A stretch of DNA of 64,000 bases from an uncultured Altererythrobacter sp. (GCA_947492235.1 CANLLZ010000002.1:1021297-1085296); one strand, 5' to 3'; counted from the first letter of the stretch, positions 1 to 9,124 are shown. Translations and numbers: made by a program. Notes: generated by a model not told the origin, from the letters alone.

Positions 1-751
1 AACCTGCAAGATGGACGGCAATCACTGGGTGGTGAACGGACGCAAGGCATTCATCACCGGAGCAGAGGGCGCGAAGGTCGGGATCGTCATGGCGAAATCG
101 GAGCAGGCCGGATCGGAAGGCGGCGCGTGCATGTTCCTCGTCGATCTGCCGAACCCGGCCATCCGCATTGACCGCGTGCTCGACACCATCGACAGCTCCA
201 TGCCCGGCGGCCACGCCGTAATTACCATCGACAATCTGCGCGTGCCCGCCGACCAGATGCTGGGCGATGCGGGCGAGGGGTTCAAATATGCGCAAATTCG
301 TCTCGCCCCGGCGCGGCTGACGCATTGCATGCGCTGGCTTGGTTCGACGACCCGCGCGCATGAAATCGCTGCCGATTACGCCTGCCGACGCCACGCCTTT
401 GGCAAGCCGCTGGTCGATCACGAGGGGGTCGGGTTTATGCTGGCGCAGAACCTGATCGACCTGAAATCGTGCGAGCTGATGATCGACTGGTGCGCAGGCG
501 TGCTCGACAGCGGGGAACTGGGCACGGCCGAAAGCTCGATGGCCAAGACGCATGTGGCCGAAACCCTGTTCCAGATCGCCGACCGCTGCGTGCAGGTGAT
601 GGGCGGAACAGGGGTGACCGGCGATACGATCGTGGAGCAGGTCTTCCGCGAAATCCGCGCCTTCCGGATTTACGACGGCCCCACCGAGGTCCACAAATGG
701 AGCCTCGCCAAGAAAATCAAACGCGATTGGCGCGCCGCGCAGGAAGGGTGA
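1..751 (+). CDS. Acyl-CoA dehydrogenase family protein, C-terminal part (5' end outside window)
   Basis: FAD-dependent alpha,beta-dehydrogenation of an acyl-CoA thioester is the family reaction. The frame is open from the first bases of the window, so the N-terminal domain is missing; the internal ATG at 11 is not the start. Visible: the beta-domain motif WVVNGRKAFITGAEGA near the cut end, then the helical C-terminal domain with QVMGGTGVTGD and, near the end, FRIYDGPTEVHKWSLAKKI. The DGPTEVH ending is typical of ACAD10/11-like bacterial acyl-CoA dehydrogenases rather than of the short-chain type. The substrate cannot be named. About 250 residues are present, compared with about 390-410 in full-length members. 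Confidence 0.9.
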   Translation, partial: TCKMDGNHWVVNGRKAFITGAEGAKVGIVMAKSEQAGSEGGACMFLVDLPNPAIRIDRVLDTIDSSMPGGHAVITIDNLRVPADQMLGDAGEGFKYAQIRLAPARLTHCMRWLGSTTRAHEIAADYACRRHAFGKPLVDHEGVGFMLAQNLIDLKSCELMIDWCAGVLDSGELGTAESSMAKTHVAETLFQIADRCVQVMGGTGVTGDTIVEQVFREIRAFRIYDGPTEVHKWSLAKKIKRDWRAAQEG

Positions 752-788
752 GGGGCGGGGGGCTAAGCGGCCCCTGAGCCAGACTGTT

Positions 789-875
789 TGGTGCGGTCGA
801 GAAGACTCGAACTTCCACGGCCTTTCGGCCACAACGACCTCAACGTTGCGCGTCTACCAGTTCCGCCACGACCGC
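789..875 (-). tRNA. tRNA-Leu (anticodon GAG)
   Basis: Read on the minus strand, the acceptor stem pairs GCGGTCG with CGACCGC, followed by discriminator A and an encoded CCA. The anticodon stem CAACG/CGTTG closes the loop TTGAGGT, giving anticodon GAG. There is a long variable arm (GGCCGAAAGGCC hairpin), as expected for a class II tRNA, and the T-loop reads TTCGAGTC. It lies 37 nt downstream of the acyl-CoA dehydrogenase stop, on the opposite strand. Confidence 0.97.
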
Positions 876-1074
876 ACACTTAGTCAAACAGAGGCGCATG
901 CGCCCTGGCTGGTAGGTGCGCGCCCTTAGCAACCGGTTTTCCCTATCGCAAGCGCCCATCGCCATCACGGTGCCCAGAAGGGGCCGTTAGGTCTTTGCGG
1001 CCCCACTGTCCCGATGCGGGAACGCGTTAATGCGTTGCTTGCGAGAATGGTGAACGGCGCGGCAAGGATTGGCC

Positions 1075-1329
1075 ATGAACTTGGCACTCGCCCTCTTCCT
1101 GACAGCTTCCGCCAGCGGCGTTTCCGGTGCTGCGCCAGAGGGAGCAGGCAATGGAGCCAGCAGTGGCGCAGCGCGCGATGCGATGATTGCTGCCACCCGG
1201 GCTGAGGGCCGCGCTAGCGTGACGATTCTGCAGCCAGAGGTCATCGACTTTGATGCGATGAAAGCACGCGGCGAGCGGGCAAAGCTGCGCCGGGACGCCG
1301 CCGGGACTGTTTGGCTGGAGTTTAGCTGA
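1075..1329 (+). CDS. Small secreted protein of unknown function
   Basis: 84 residues. The N-terminus MNLALALFLTASASGVSG looks like a short signal peptide, followed by an Ala/Gly-rich linker and a charged C-terminal half (MKARGERAKLRRDAAG...VWLEFS). I prefer the ATG at 1075 over an in-frame TTG two codons upstream because AAGGA lies about 7 nt before it. No domain is recognised. It stands alone, convergent with the zinc-ribbon gene 17 nt downstream. Codon use fits the neighbours, so it may be a lineage-specific envelope protein; a chance frame cannot be excluded. Confidence 0.5.
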   Translation: MNLALALFLTASASGVSGAAPEGAGNGASSGAARDAMIAATRAEGRASVTILQPEVIDFDAMKARGERAKLRRDAAGTVWLEFS

Positions 1330-1346
1330 CGCCGAACAACGCCGCT

Positions 1347-2249
1347 TTAGCTTGGCTTCCAGCCGATCTCGGCGAATTTCGCGGATTTGGGCACATCGGT
1401 GACGGCTTCGTTGATCGCCACGCTTTCGCCCGGTGCGAGGGTCTGCGCCGAGGGCACGACTTCCCAGCTGAACACAATCCGCTCCCGCGCATCACGCAGG
1501 ACGATCAACACAGCGGGAACCCGCTTCGTCTCGCGCCCGACATTGGTGATCGTGCCGCTGGCCCCGAAAAATTCGGTGCCATTGGGCAGCGTTCGCCGGT
1601 CCTGCCGGTCGGCGGGGAAATCCAGCACCAGATCGGGTTGCTCGACCGCGAAGGTGGGGCGGCTGACGGGCACCCAGTCCGGCAAGCCCCAGTAACTGAC
1701 CGCCGCAATCGTCCCGAAAGCCGCGAGGAGGAACACGACACCGGCGGCGGTCCACAGCTTGAGCGGATTGCGGCGTGGGCGGAACGGCGGCTCGTAATCG
1801 AATTGCGATTTGTCCGGGTCGATGTCCGGCATGGGCGGCGGTTCGGGCCGCGTGTCGGAGACGGGCGGCGGGCCGTTAAAACCTGTCGGTTCGTCTTCGT
1901 CGTCAGAACTTGCCGCGTCCGGAGTGGGCACGGGACCGGTCCCGTCGTCTTCCTCAGGCTCGGCCATACGCACTGGTGGCGGCGGAACCTCGTCTTCTGT
2001 CTTCGCGCCGGGTTGCGGTTCTGATGCGCGCTCGGAAGGGGGCGTATCCGGCTCGGGTGGCGCTTCGGGCACCGGCTCGGATGCCGGGGGAACATGCGCC
2101 TGTTCGGATGCAATGACCGCTTCCGCCCCCGGCCCTTCCTGAAACCAGCTATGCTTGCACTTCGCGCAGCGGACCGTCCGGCCATCCACGCCAACGGCGC
2201 TGTCGGGCACGACATAGCGCGTAGCGCAGGCAGGGCAGGCGAGTATCAT
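1347..2249 (-). CDS. MJ0042-type zinc-ribbon membrane protein with DUF3426-like C-terminus
   Basis: 300 residues. The N-terminal zinc ribbon has paired cysteines C5/C8 and C28/C31 (ACPACATRY ... VRCAKCKHSWFQ). Residues about 45-160 are Pro/Glu/Asp-rich and probably disordered. One transmembrane helix follows (around 165-190, VVFLLAAFGTIAAV). The C-terminal part (GTITNVGRETKRVPAVLIVL ... LAPGESVAI) resembles the DUF3426 beta-domain often coupled to this ribbon. The role is unknown in the family; the ribbon is probably cytoplasmic and the C-terminus periplasmic. It is transcribed divergently from ftsE with a 156-bp gap that must hold both promoters. Confidence 0.85.
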   Translation of the reverse strand: MILACPACATRYVVPDSAVGVDGRTVRCAKCKHSWFQEGPGAEAVIASEQAHVPPASEPVPEAPPEPDTPPSERASEPQPGAKTEDEVPPPPVRMAEPEEDDGTGPVPTPDAASSDDEDEPTGFNGPPPVSDTRPEPPPMPDIDPDKSQFDYEPPFRPRRNPLKLWTAAGVVFLLAAFGTIAAVSYWGLPDWVPVSRPTFAVEQPDLVLDFPADRQDRRTLPNGTEFFGASGTITNVGRETKRVPAVLIVLRDARERIVFSWEVVPSAQTLAPGESVAINEAVTDVPKSAKFAEIGWKPS

Positions 2250-2405
2250 GACGTCAACGCCTTACGAGTGTGGAGGAATCATTGGCAAGCGCAGGCATGG
2301 GGATGCGGGGTAGAACCTGCCTTTTTTCCACATGGAAGGCCCGCTATAGGCATGCGCATATCATGACGTTCCGCAAAATCACGATCCGCCGGAAGGCAGG
2401 GCACC

Positions 2406-3164
2406 ATGTCGACGGGTGACAGCGAAGTTGTCGGGTTCGACAATGTCGGGCTGCGCTATGGCTCGGGCAAAGAGGTGCTGAGCGATGTGTCGTTTACGCT
2501 TTATCCGGGCAGTTTCTATTTTCTGACCGGCGCGAGCGGGGCGGGGAAGACCAGTCTGCTGAAGCTGCTTTATCTGTCGCAGCGCCCCTCGCGCGGGCAA
2601 ATACGCATGTTCGGGACCGATGTCATCACGCTGCCCCGTGCGCGGCTGCCCGGTTTCCGGCGGCGGTTGGGCGTTGTGTTTCAGGATTTCCGGTTGGTTC
2701 CGCACCTCTCGGCCTATGACAATGTCGCGCTGCCACTGCGCGTGGCCGGTGTGCCGGAGGCTGATCTGGAGCGACCGGTGACCGATATGCTCGACTGGGT
2801 GGGTCTTTCGCATCGCTCCGATGCGCGGCCTGCGACGCTTTCGGGCGGGGAGCAGCAGCGGGTGGCGATTGCGCGCGCGGTCATCGGGCGGCCCGACATG
2901 CTGCTGGCGGACGAGCCGACAGGCAATGTCGACCCGGAGATGGCGGTAAAGCTTCTGCGCCTGTTCGAGGCGCTCAACCGGCTGGGCACGACCGTTGTGG
3001 TGGCGACCCACGATCTGCATTTGCTGCAGAAAGTGCCGGCCTCCATGATCATGCGGCTAGACAAAGGGCGACTGTCCGATCCCACTGGCGCGCTGCGCTA
3101 TCCTCCGCGACCCGCGGGGGACCGGGCAAGCGATGACGGTCCGCCGGAGGACGTCTTCCGGTGA
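2406..3164 (+). CDS. ftsE: Cell division ATP-binding protein FtsE
   Basis: 252-residue ABC ATPase that partners FtsX at the divisome and controls periplasmic peptidoglycan hydrolases. Walker A is GASGAGKTS (residues 42-50), Q-loop VFQDF, ABC signature LSGGEQQRV, Walker B MLLADEPTGNVD and the H-loop ATHD. The invariant FtsE features (PSRGQI, FGTDV, RRRLGVVFQDF) are all present. It has a C-terminal extension of about 25 residues after the usual end, rich in Pro/Asp. The start ATG follows GGAAGGCAGGG. The stop overlaps ftsX by 4 nt, implying translational coupling. Confidence 0.96.
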   Translation: MSTGDSEVVGFDNVGLRYGSGKEVLSDVSFTLYPGSFYFLTGASGAGKTSLLKLLYLSQRPSRGQIRMFGTDVITLPRARLPGFRRRLGVVFQDFRLVPHLSAYDNVALPLRVAGVPEADLERPVTDMLDWVGLSHRSDARPATLSGGEQQRVAIARAVIGRPDMLLADEPTGNVDPEMAVKLLRLFEALNRLGTTVVVATHDLHLLQKVPASMIMRLDKGRLSDPTGALRYPPRPAGDRASDDGPPEDVFR

Positions 3165-4093
3165 AGAAGCCGCCAACCCTGTCGCGCGCGATCGAGCGAG
3201 GGCTAGCGCCGTTTCGCGGTGCCCCGGCGCAGGAGCTGGTGCCGCAGGCGCGGCTCGCCGGGCCGATGCCCTGGGTGATCGCGATTATGGTCGCGCTGAC
3301 CGTGGTGGCGACGGCGGCGGGCCTCGCGCTGACCAATCTGGCCGATGGCGCGCGGGCGGAACTGGCGGGCGGCGCGACCGTGCAGATTATCGAAGCCGAG
3401 CCGGGTGAGCGCGAGCGACAGGCTGCGGCGGCACAGGATGTGCTGGCGGAATTTCCCGAAGTGGCCGCCCTGCGCCGGGTGCCGCCTGACGAAGTGGCGG
3501 CTTTGCTGGAGCCATGGCTTGGCACCGGTTTCTCCGGCGAGGCGGTGCCGATCCCCGCGCTGATCGACTTGCGGTTTCGCGGCGAAGCGACGCCCGACAA
3601 ATTGCGCCGTCTGCGCGCGTCGCTGGCAGAGGTGGCGCCCGATGCGCGGATCGATGCGCAGGCGAGCTGGCTGAGGCCGATATTCTCCGCCATCGCATCG
3701 CTGCAATGGCTCGCGCTGGCGCTGGTGGTGCTGCTCTCGCTGACCAGTGCTGCCGCCGTGTTCCTCGCGGCCCGCAGCGCGCTGGGCAACAATCGCGAGA
3801 CGATCGAAATTGTCCATCTGCTGGGAGGAACGGACCACCAGATTGCCCGCGTGTTCCAGCGCTCGGTCGGCTTCGATGCCACGCTGGGCGCGGGCGCTGG
3901 CCTGCTGCTGGGGATGATTGCGGTGCTGATCCTCGGCCAGCAATTCGCGCAGCTCGGCTCCGGCATGATGGCGGGCGGCGGGCTTGGCTGGATCGACTGG
4001 CTGGCGGTGGCGATGGTCCCGCTGGTGGCCGTGGCACTGGCCATGGTCACTGCGCGGCTAACGGTGCTTTTCGCGCTCAGGAAAATGCTGTGA
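3161..4093 (+). CDS. ftsX: Cell division permease FtsX
   Basis: 310 residues, consistent with FtsX. It has an N-terminal membrane helix (around 33-55, WVIAIMVALTVVATAAGLAL), a periplasmic domain of about 120 residues and three C-terminal helices (about 175-200, 235-265, 275-300), the usual 4-TM layout. ETIEIVHLLGGTDHQIA is the conserved cytoplasmic loop motif of FtsX. It begins inside the last codons of ftsE (GTGA overlap) and its stop is overlapped by the next gene, so the two belong to a four-gene operon. It transmits FtsE ATP hydrolysis across the membrane to cell-wall hydrolase activators. Confidence 0.94.
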   Translation: MKKPPTLSRAIERGLAPFRGAPAQELVPQARLAGPMPWVIAIMVALTVVATAAGLALTNLADGARAELAGGATVQIIEAEPGERERQAAAAQDVLAEFPEVAALRRVPPDEVAALLEPWLGTGFSGEAVPIPALIDLRFRGEATPDKLRRLRASLAEVAPDARIDAQASWLRPIFSAIASLQWLALALVVLLSLTSAAAVFLAARSALGNNRETIEIVHLLGGTDHQIARVFQRSVGFDATLGAGAGLLLGMIAVLILGQQFAQLGSGMMAGGGLGWIDWLAVAMVPLVAVALAMVTARLTVLFALRKML

Positions 4094-4626
4094 TCCGGCG
4101 ACTTCTTGCGGTGATCGTGCTAGCCTGGATTCTGGGCTTCGTCTGGTTCGCCAGTGCCTTGCCGCAGCCGTTGGGTGATGCGCAGACCGATGCAATCATC
4201 GTGCCCACGGGCGGGGCGGGCCGGATCGAGCGCGGGGTCGAGGTGCTGGCAAACGAGCAGGCAGGCGACATGCTCGTCACCGGCGTGTCGACACAGGTGA
4301 CACCGGGCGAGTTTGCCGCGGAATTCGATGTGCCGATGGACCTGATGGAATGCTGCATCACGCTGGGCTTCGATGCAGTCGATACGCGCGGCAATGCGCG
4401 GGAAACCAGCCGCTGGGTGGAAGACAACAATTACAAACGCCTGCGACTGGTCACCACCGACTGGCATATGCGCCGGGCGGAGAGCGAGTTGCGGCGCACT
4501 CTGCCCGATAACATCGTGATTGTCCGCGATGCGGTCCATTCCGAGCCCTCGCTGGGCACGCTGTTTCTGGAATATCACAAGCTGCTGGCAAGCAGAGCCA
4601 CGCAGTGGATGCCGGGTCTGGGCTGA
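4090..4626 (+). CDS. YdcF-family (DUF218) membrane-anchored protein
   Basis: 178 residues with a GTG start overlapping the ftsX stop (GTGA). One N-terminal helix (LLAVIVLAWILGFVWFASAL) is followed by the DUF218 domain: DAIIVPTGGAGRIERGVEVL, then LGFDAVDTRGNARETSRWVE and LRLVTTDWHMRRAESELRR. These correspond to the conserved G-G, the N/T-E and the S/T-x-W-H-M-x-R segments of the family. Members act at the envelope (ElyC/SanA-like) and some are linked to cell-wall precursor metabolism; the reaction is not established. Its place between ftsX and an acyltransferase fits an envelope role. Confidence 0.85.
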   Translation: MIRRLLAVIVLAWILGFVWFASALPQPLGDAQTDAIIVPTGGAGRIERGVEVLANEQAGDMLVTGVSTQVTPGEFAAEFDVPMDLMECCITLGFDAVDTRGNARETSRWVEDNNYKRLRLVTTDWHMRRAESELRRTLPDNIVIVRDAVHSEPSLGTLFLEYHKLLASRATQWMPGLG

Positions 4627-5327
4627 TGGCGGTGCTGCGCAGCCTGCTGTTCTATCCGATCTTCTATTTCGGGACGCTTCTGCTTGTCGCGCGGGCGGTT
4701 ATTGCTATTCCCGCCGGGCGTGCCGCCCTGCGCCGTGTGGTCAGTACCTGGGCCCGCTTCCACCGGGATTGTTGTCAGGCGCTGCTGGGGATCGAAATTA
4801 TTCAGGAGGGCGGCCCGCTGGAAGAGCCCGCGCTCTACGCCATCCGGCACGAAGCCTATTTCGAGGCTATCGACGCGCCTGCGCTGTTCGATCTACCCGC
4901 CGTATTTGCCAAGCGAGAGCTGTTCAATCTGCCGGGGTGGGGGCGGGCGGCGATGGCTTATGGCCTGATCCCGGTGGCGCGGGACGGCGGTGCCAGTGCC
5001 TTGCGCACCCTGATCCGCGAGGCGAAGCGCAAATCGGCCGAGGGGCGCCCGCTGGTGATTTTCCCTGAGGGGACCCGCGTGCAGCACGGGCGCAGGCCCA
5101 AATTGCAATCGGGCTTTGCCGGTATTTACAAGATGGTCGGCCTGCAAGTGGTGCCGGTCGCGGTCAATTCCGGCCCGCTCTATCACCGTTTATGGAAGCG
5201 CAGCGGGCAAATCACCTATCGCTTTGGCGAACCGATTCCGCCCGGCCTGCCGCGCGGCGAGATCGAGGCCCGGGTCGAGGAAGCAATCAACGTGCTAAAT
5301 GCTGCCGGCACTGCCGATGGAGCCTAG
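4626..5327 (+). CDS. plsC: 1-acyl-sn-glycerol-3-phosphate acyltransferase (PlsC family)
   Basis: 233 residues from the ATG that overlaps the previous stop (ATGA). The acyltransferase block I is IRHEAYFEAID rather than the usual NHxSxxD: H and the downstream acidic residue are kept. The later blocks FAKRELF, GLIPVARDGG and LVIFPEGTR (block III) and VVPVAVNSG are typical. One or two N-terminal hydrophobic segments anchor it to the membrane. Expected activity is acylation of lysophosphatidate in phospholipid synthesis. Its last 4 nt overlap the convergent hisC end. A broader lyso-lipid acyltransferase role is possible. Confidence 0.88.
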   Translation: MAVLRSLLFYPIFYFGTLLLVARAVIAIPAGRAALRRVVSTWARFHRDCCQALLGIEIIQEGGPLEEPALYAIRHEAYFEAIDAPALFDLPAVFAKRELFNLPGWGRAAMAYGLIPVARDGGASALRTLIREAKRKSAEGRPLVIFPEGTRVQHGRRPKLQSGFAGIYKMVGLQVVPVAVNSGPLYHRLWKRSGQITYRFGEPIPPGLPRGEIEARVEEAINVLNAAGTADGA

Positions 5328-6466
5328 GCGGCGGTGCCCTCAGCCATCTCTGCAATGGCTTCGGCGATAGCGCCCATATCCTCCGCCTTGCCGATGGTGA
5401 TCCGCAGGCCATTGGCCAGCCCCTGCCCCGGCAAATGGCGCACAGCGTATCCGCGCTTAGCCAATCCATCGAGCGCTGTTGCTGCGTCCAGTTCCCCGTC
5501 AAACAGCACCAGCACAAAATTCGCCTCGCTCGGCAAGGCGCGGATCCCGCGATTGCCGAGTGCCGCAAGGCTCTCGGCAAAGCGTGCGCGCTCGGCATTG
5601 TTGTGCACGCGGGACCGCTTAAGAAATTCGGCATCGTCCAGCGCAGCCAGCGCGGCCACCTGACCGCTGCCGGTGACATTGAACGGCCCGCGCAGCCGGT
5701 TGAGCGCGTCGATCAGGCCCGGTGCTCCGGTTGCCCAGCCAATCCGCTCGCCCGCAAGCCCGAAAATCTTGGAGAAGGTGCGCGTGACCAGAACATTCTC
5801 ATGCCGCGCCGCCATCTCCAGCGCGTGCGCCGCCTCTTCACCGGGGAGATATTCCGCATAGGCCTGATCGAGGATCAGCAGGACATCACCCGGCAACCCA
5901 GCAAGCAGCCGCTCGACCTCGGCAGGCGGCAGGTAAGTGCCGGTGGGATTGTTGGGATTGTCGAGCAGGACGACCGTGGTGCGCTCTGTCACGGCTTCCA
6001 GCAGCGCATCGACGCTCGCGGCATAATCGTCAGCTGTGGCGAGCACGGCCCGTGCTCCAACCTTGTGGGCGAGCAGCGGATAGAGGGAAAAGGCGTAGCG
6101 TGAAAAGACAATCTCGTCAGGCGCGTTACCTTCCGGATCCGCACCGGAGCCCGCGAAGGCCTGCACCGCGCAATTGAGCAATTCCCCTGAACCCGTCCCG
6201 CACACAATGCGCGCCGGATCGATCCCGTGGAGCGCACCCAGCTTGCCGCGTAAGGCAACCGAATCTGGGTCGGGGTAAAGCGCCGGGGTATGGGTGCCCT
6301 CAAGCGCCTCGATCGCAAGCGGGCTGCACCCCAGCGGGTTCTCGTTTGCAGACAGTTTTACCAGTTCGCGTCCGTCCGAACCAGTCGAGCGGCCGGGAAC
6401 GTAGGCGTGGATTTGTGCAATCCAGGGTTTGAGTTTCGGTGTGTTGCCCATCGTGGGATGTGCCAT
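5324..6466 (-). CDS. hisC: Histidinol-phosphate aminotransferase
   Basis: About 380 residues, fold type I PLP enzyme that transaminates imidazole-acetol phosphate in histidine synthesis. Visible: [13 protein letters not shown] at the N-terminus, [22 protein letters not shown] (cofactor-binding Asp region), the Schiff-base lysine in [18 protein letters not shown], and C-terminal SEANFVLV ... GLRITIG. The start is set at [15 protein letters not shown]; an upstream in-frame codon would add 8 residues, and a later M (MGNTPKL) is also possible. Some family members also act on aromatic amino acids. Divergent from metX with a 96-bp gap that contains a dispersed repeat. Confidence 0.93.
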   Translation of the reverse strand: MAHPTMGNTPKLKPWIAQIHAYVPGRSTGSDGRELVKLSANENPLGCSPLAIEALEGTHTPALYPDPDSVALRGKLGALHGIDPARIVCGTGSGELLNCAVQAFAGSGADPEGNAPDEIVFSRYAFSLYPLLAHKVGARAVLATADDYAASVDALLEAVTERTTVVLLDNPNNPTGTYLPPAEVERLLAGLPGDVLLILDQAYAEYLPGEEAAHALEMAARHENVLVTRTFSKIFGLAGERIGWATGAPGLIDALNRLRGPFNVTGSGQVAALAALDDAEFLKRSRVHNNAERARFAESLAALGNRGIRALPSEANFVLVLFDGELDAATALDGLAKRGYAVRHLPGQGLANGLRITIGKAEDMGAIAEAIAEMAEGTAA

Positions 6467-6479
6467 GAAAGAAGAACGA

Positions 6480-6505
6480 CCCTTCGACAAGCTCAGGGTG
6501 AGCGG
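6480..6505. repeat. Dispersed palindromic-type repeat, copy 1
   Basis: The sequence CCCTTCGACAAGCTCAGGG followed by TGAGCGG lies in the hisC-metX gap. A second copy in opposite orientation (TCCTGAGCCTGTCGAAGGA) lies at 10446-10475, again between genes. The core CCTTCGACA-N-GCTCAGG is internally near-palindromic. I recall this core as a common short intergenic repeat in sphingomonad genomes; that is from memory and not checked here. Confidence 0.75.
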
Positions 6506-6534
6506 TTAGGGGAGCAATCTCTCCACCCGCTCAC
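6498..6534 (+). promoter_or_regulatory. Stem-loop in the metX leader
   Basis: GTGAGCGG (6498-6505) pairs perfectly with CCGCTCAC (6527-6534). Inside it, GGAG (6511-6514) can pair with CTCC (6521-6524) around a CAAT-containing loop. It sits about 30 nt before the metX start. It has no U-tract, so it is not a classic terminator, and I see no SAM-II riboswitch consensus. It could be an attenuator, or only the part of the repeat that found a partner. Confidence 0.45.
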
Positions 6535-6562
6535 GCAGCGTCTTCCGAAACAACGCCCTTTC

Positions 6563-7654
6563 TTGACCAAGCCGCAAACTCTTTCCCTAGCCCAGCCCCT
6601 GCTGCTCGACGGCGGTGGAACTCTGCGCGATGTGCGGATCGCTTACGAAACCTATGGCGAGCTGAACGAGGAGCGTTCCAATGCGATCCTCGTCTGCCAT
6701 GCCCTGACCGGCGACCAGTATTTGGCCAGCACGCACCCGGTCACCGGCAAGCCGGGCTGGTGGGAACGCATGGTCGGGCCGGGCAAGCCGATCGATACGG
6801 GCCGTTTCCATGTTGTCTGCGCCAATGTCATCGGCAGCTGCCTCGGTTCCACTGGTCCGGCGAGCGAGAGCCCCGGCGGCGGGCCCTACGCCATGGCATT
6901 TCCGGTCATTACCATTCGCGACATGGTGCGCGGGCTTGTTGCTCTGCTGGACGGTTTACACATCGAGAAATTGCATGCGGTCGTCGGCGGATCGATGGGC
7001 GGGATGCAGGCGCTCAGCCTCGCCTCCAACTTCCCCGACCGTGTGGCCCGTGTCCTCGCCATCGCCACCACGGCGCGCCATTCGGCGCAGAACATCGCCT
7101 TTCACGAGGTTGGCCGTCAGGCAATCATGGCGGACCCTGAATGGCGCGAGGGCCACTATTATAGCCATGATAACGCCCCCGATGCCGGTCTCGCCGTGGC
7201 GCGGATGGCGGCGCATATCACGTATCTTTCGGAAGAAGGCCTGACCGAGAAATTCGGCCGCCGCCTGCAAGACCGCGACACACCCGGTTTCGGCTTCGAC
7301 GCGGATTTTCAGGTGGAGAGCTATCTGCGCTATCAGGGCAGCGGCTTCACCCGCCGCTTCGATGCCAATTCCTACCTCTATATCACCCGCGCGATGGATT
7401 ATTTCGATCTGGCGCAGGAACATGGCGGTTCGCTGGCCGAGGCCTTCCGCGCCAGCGCCGCGCGCTTCTGCCTGGTCAGCTTCGACACCGATTGGCTGTA
7501 TCCCACAGAGGAAAGCCGCCATGTCGTCCATGCCCTCAACGCGGTGGCCAAGCCGGTGAGTTTCGTGGAGCTGTCCGCGCCCTACGGCCATGACAGCTTC
7601 CTGCTCGATGTGCCCGCGCTCGATAAAGTCGTCGGGGGGTTCCTCAATGACTGA
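6563..7654 (+). CDS. metX: Homoserine O-acetyltransferase
   Basis: About 363 residues from a TTG start ([15 protein letters not shown]); no ATG fits, since the upstream in-frame ATG lies inside the divergent hisC region and no clear Shine-Dalgarno is visible. Alpha/beta-hydrolase that transfers an acyl group to homoserine for methionine synthesis. Visible: [11 protein letters not shown], the oxyanion and substrate segment [14 protein letters not shown], the nucleophile elbow [12 protein letters not shown], catalytic Asp in SFDTDWLYP and catalytic His in YGHDSFLLD. Whether the donor is acetyl- or succinyl-CoA cannot be told from the family alone. The stop overlaps metW by 8 nt, the usual metX-metW arrangement. 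Confidence 0.93.
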   Translation: MTKPQTLSLAQPLLLDGGGTLRDVRIAYETYGELNEERSNAILVCHALTGDQYLASTHPVTGKPGWWERMVGPGKPIDTGRFHVVCANVIGSCLGSTGPASESPGGGPYAMAFPVITIRDMVRGLVALLDGLHIEKLHAVVGGSMGGMQALSLASNFPDRVARVLAIATTARHSAQNIAFHEVGRQAIMADPEWREGHYYSHDNAPDAGLAVARMAAHITYLSEEGLTEKFGRRLQDRDTPGFGFDADFQVESYLRYQGSGFTRRFDANSYLYITRAMDYFDLAQEHGGSLAEAFRASAARFCLVSFDTDWLYPTEESRHVVHALNAVAKPVSFVELSAPYGHDSFLLDVPALDKVVGGFLND

Positions 7655-8243
7655 GGCGGACACAGCGCTGCGCCCCGACCTGGCCGTGATCCTGCGGCGG
7701 GTGGAGGCCGGCTCGCGCGCGCTCGATGTGGGCTGCGGCGATGGCGCGCTGATGGCAGCCTTGCGGGCAAAAGGCGTGGATGCGCGCGGCATCGAGATCG
7801 ACGGCGCGCTGGTGGCGGACTGCGTGGGGCAGGGCCTCAGCGTGGTGCAGGGCGATGCCGACCGCGACCTGACCTTCTATCCCGACGGCGCGTTCGATTA
7901 CGCGATCCTTTCACAGACCCTGCAAACCGCCGAGCGGCCGGACAAAATGCTGCGCGAGCTCCTGCGCGTGGGCCGCCGCGCCTTCGTCAGCTTCCCGAAT
8001 TTCGCCTATTGGCGCATGCGCTGGGCGCTGCTGAGCCGGGGCCGCATGCCGGTGACACGCCACCTGCCGGTCAGTTGGTACGCCACGCAAAACATCCACC
8101 ACGTCACGGTGAAGGATTTCGAGGCGCTGGCCGACGAACTGGGCGTAGCAATCGAACGCCGCTGGTTCTTCACAAATGAACGCGCCGTGGGCGAAGCACA
8201 AGCAAACTGGCGCGCCGAATATGCGTTGTTCGAGGTGAGCTAA
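7647..8243 (+). CDS. metW: Methionine biosynthesis protein MetW
   Basis: 198 residues with a class I methyltransferase-like fold: [18 protein letters not shown] is the SAM-binding motif I, then GIEIDG, and the MetW signature [20 protein letters not shown] and [12 protein letters not shown]. MetW is encoded next to MetX in many proteobacteria and is reported to support homoserine acylation; a methyl acceptor is not known. The start ATG lies 8 nt inside metX, so the two are probably translationally coupled. Confidence 0.94.
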   Translation: MTEADTALRPDLAVILRRVEAGSRALDVGCGDGALMAALRAKGVDARGIEIDGALVADCVGQGLSVVQGDADRDLTFYPDGAFDYAILSQTLQTAERPDKMLRELLRVGRRAFVSFPNFAYWRMRWALLSRGRMPVTRHLPVSWYATQNIHHVTVKDFEALADELGVAIERRWFFTNERAVGEAQANWRAEYALFEVS

Positions 8244-8287
8244 GGGGTTAAGCTGCCTGCCAAAATTCAAAACAGGGGAGCGATAAA

Positions 8288-9124
8288 TTGGCATTCTTCT
8301 CAGCAATTGCGGCAATTCTGTTGCTCAGTCTTCAGCCTTCTGCTCCGAGTGGAGACCTTATAAATACAATTTCCAAAGGCGACGCAGCCCCCTCCCCGAT
8401 GGAAGGCTTGTTCCTGTGTACCAGTGAAATTCGTGGCAAAGGCTACTTTGGGCTGTGTTCCGATCCCGCGCTGAGAGTTCCTAAGGCTTCGCTCACCAGC
8501 GATAGCGATCAGTTCTCGGAGGCACAGACAATCCTTGTGGGTCGGCTATCCCAATTGGAAAATGATGAGCATTGGAATTTCAGGGCTGCATTGGAAATGT
8601 CGCTTTCGATAGGTCAGTCGGATGCTTTGATGATTTTTCAGAAATATATAAAATCGGGAAGTTTCCAAAAAGAAAAAATCGAAAAATCAGTCGCAAAGCT
8701 TCTCGAAATTGAAAGGGAAAGTAAAAATCACTCTGTTGAAGATTTTAGGGATCTCCACATATCTATTAGAGAATGGTATCTTGAGGAGAAATTTGACTCT
8801 CGATTTCCGGAGCAGAATGCGGGAATTTTGCGGACTGAAAGTATGAACCTTTCAGAAAGTGTATACTGGATCGGTCTTTTGGAGAGGATGACAGTCGTCC
8901 AGCGTGAAAAGCTATTAGATATTTTGATACGAGAACGGGGTAAACTCTGGGAAATAGACCTCAAGTATGCGGGTCAGAAATCTGATCCAGTCTGGTCAGA
9001 GATAAGGTCCTTTTTTTGGCGTAAAAAGTTGCTGATATCAGCATTGTCCGGTGATGGAGAAGTGCGGGCGGGGACAAATGACCGTGTGATCGTTCAAGGA
9101 AATGCCGCATTCATAAATAATTGA
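8288..9124 (+). CDS. AT-rich orphan secreted protein, unknown
   Basis: 278 residues from a TTG start preceded by GGGGAG with good spacing. The N-terminus FFSAIAAILLLSLQPSAPSG looks like a signal peptide, and CTS/LCSD could form a disulfide. The rest is charged and helical (QKEKIEKSVAKLLEIERESKN). No family is recognised. The gene is clearly richer in A/T than its neighbours, uses AAA, ATA and AGA codons freely, and sits alone between metW and the formaldehyde operon with short gaps. This suggests recent acquisition. No transposase or direct repeats flank it. Coding status is supported by the long frame in AT-rich DNA and the RBS. Confidence 0.7.
   Translation: MAFFSAIAAILLLSLQPSAPSGDLINTISKGDAAPSPMEGLFLCTSEIRGKGYFGLCSDPALRVPKASLTSDSDQFSEAQTILVGRLSQLENDEHWNFRAALEMSLSIGQSDALMIFQKYIKSGSFQKEKIEKSVAKLLEIERESKNHSVEDFRDLHISIREWYLEEKFDSRFPEQNAGILRTESMNLSESVYWIGLLERMTVVQREKLLDILIRERGKLWEIDLKYAGQKSDPVWSEIRSFFWRKKLLISALSGDGEVRAGTNDRVIVQGNAAFINN

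Noticed and set aside
6500..6563. SAM-II or SAH riboswitch before metX
   Set aside because: Alphaproteobacterial metX leaders often carry one, but I see only a simple hairpin and no conserved riboswitch core.
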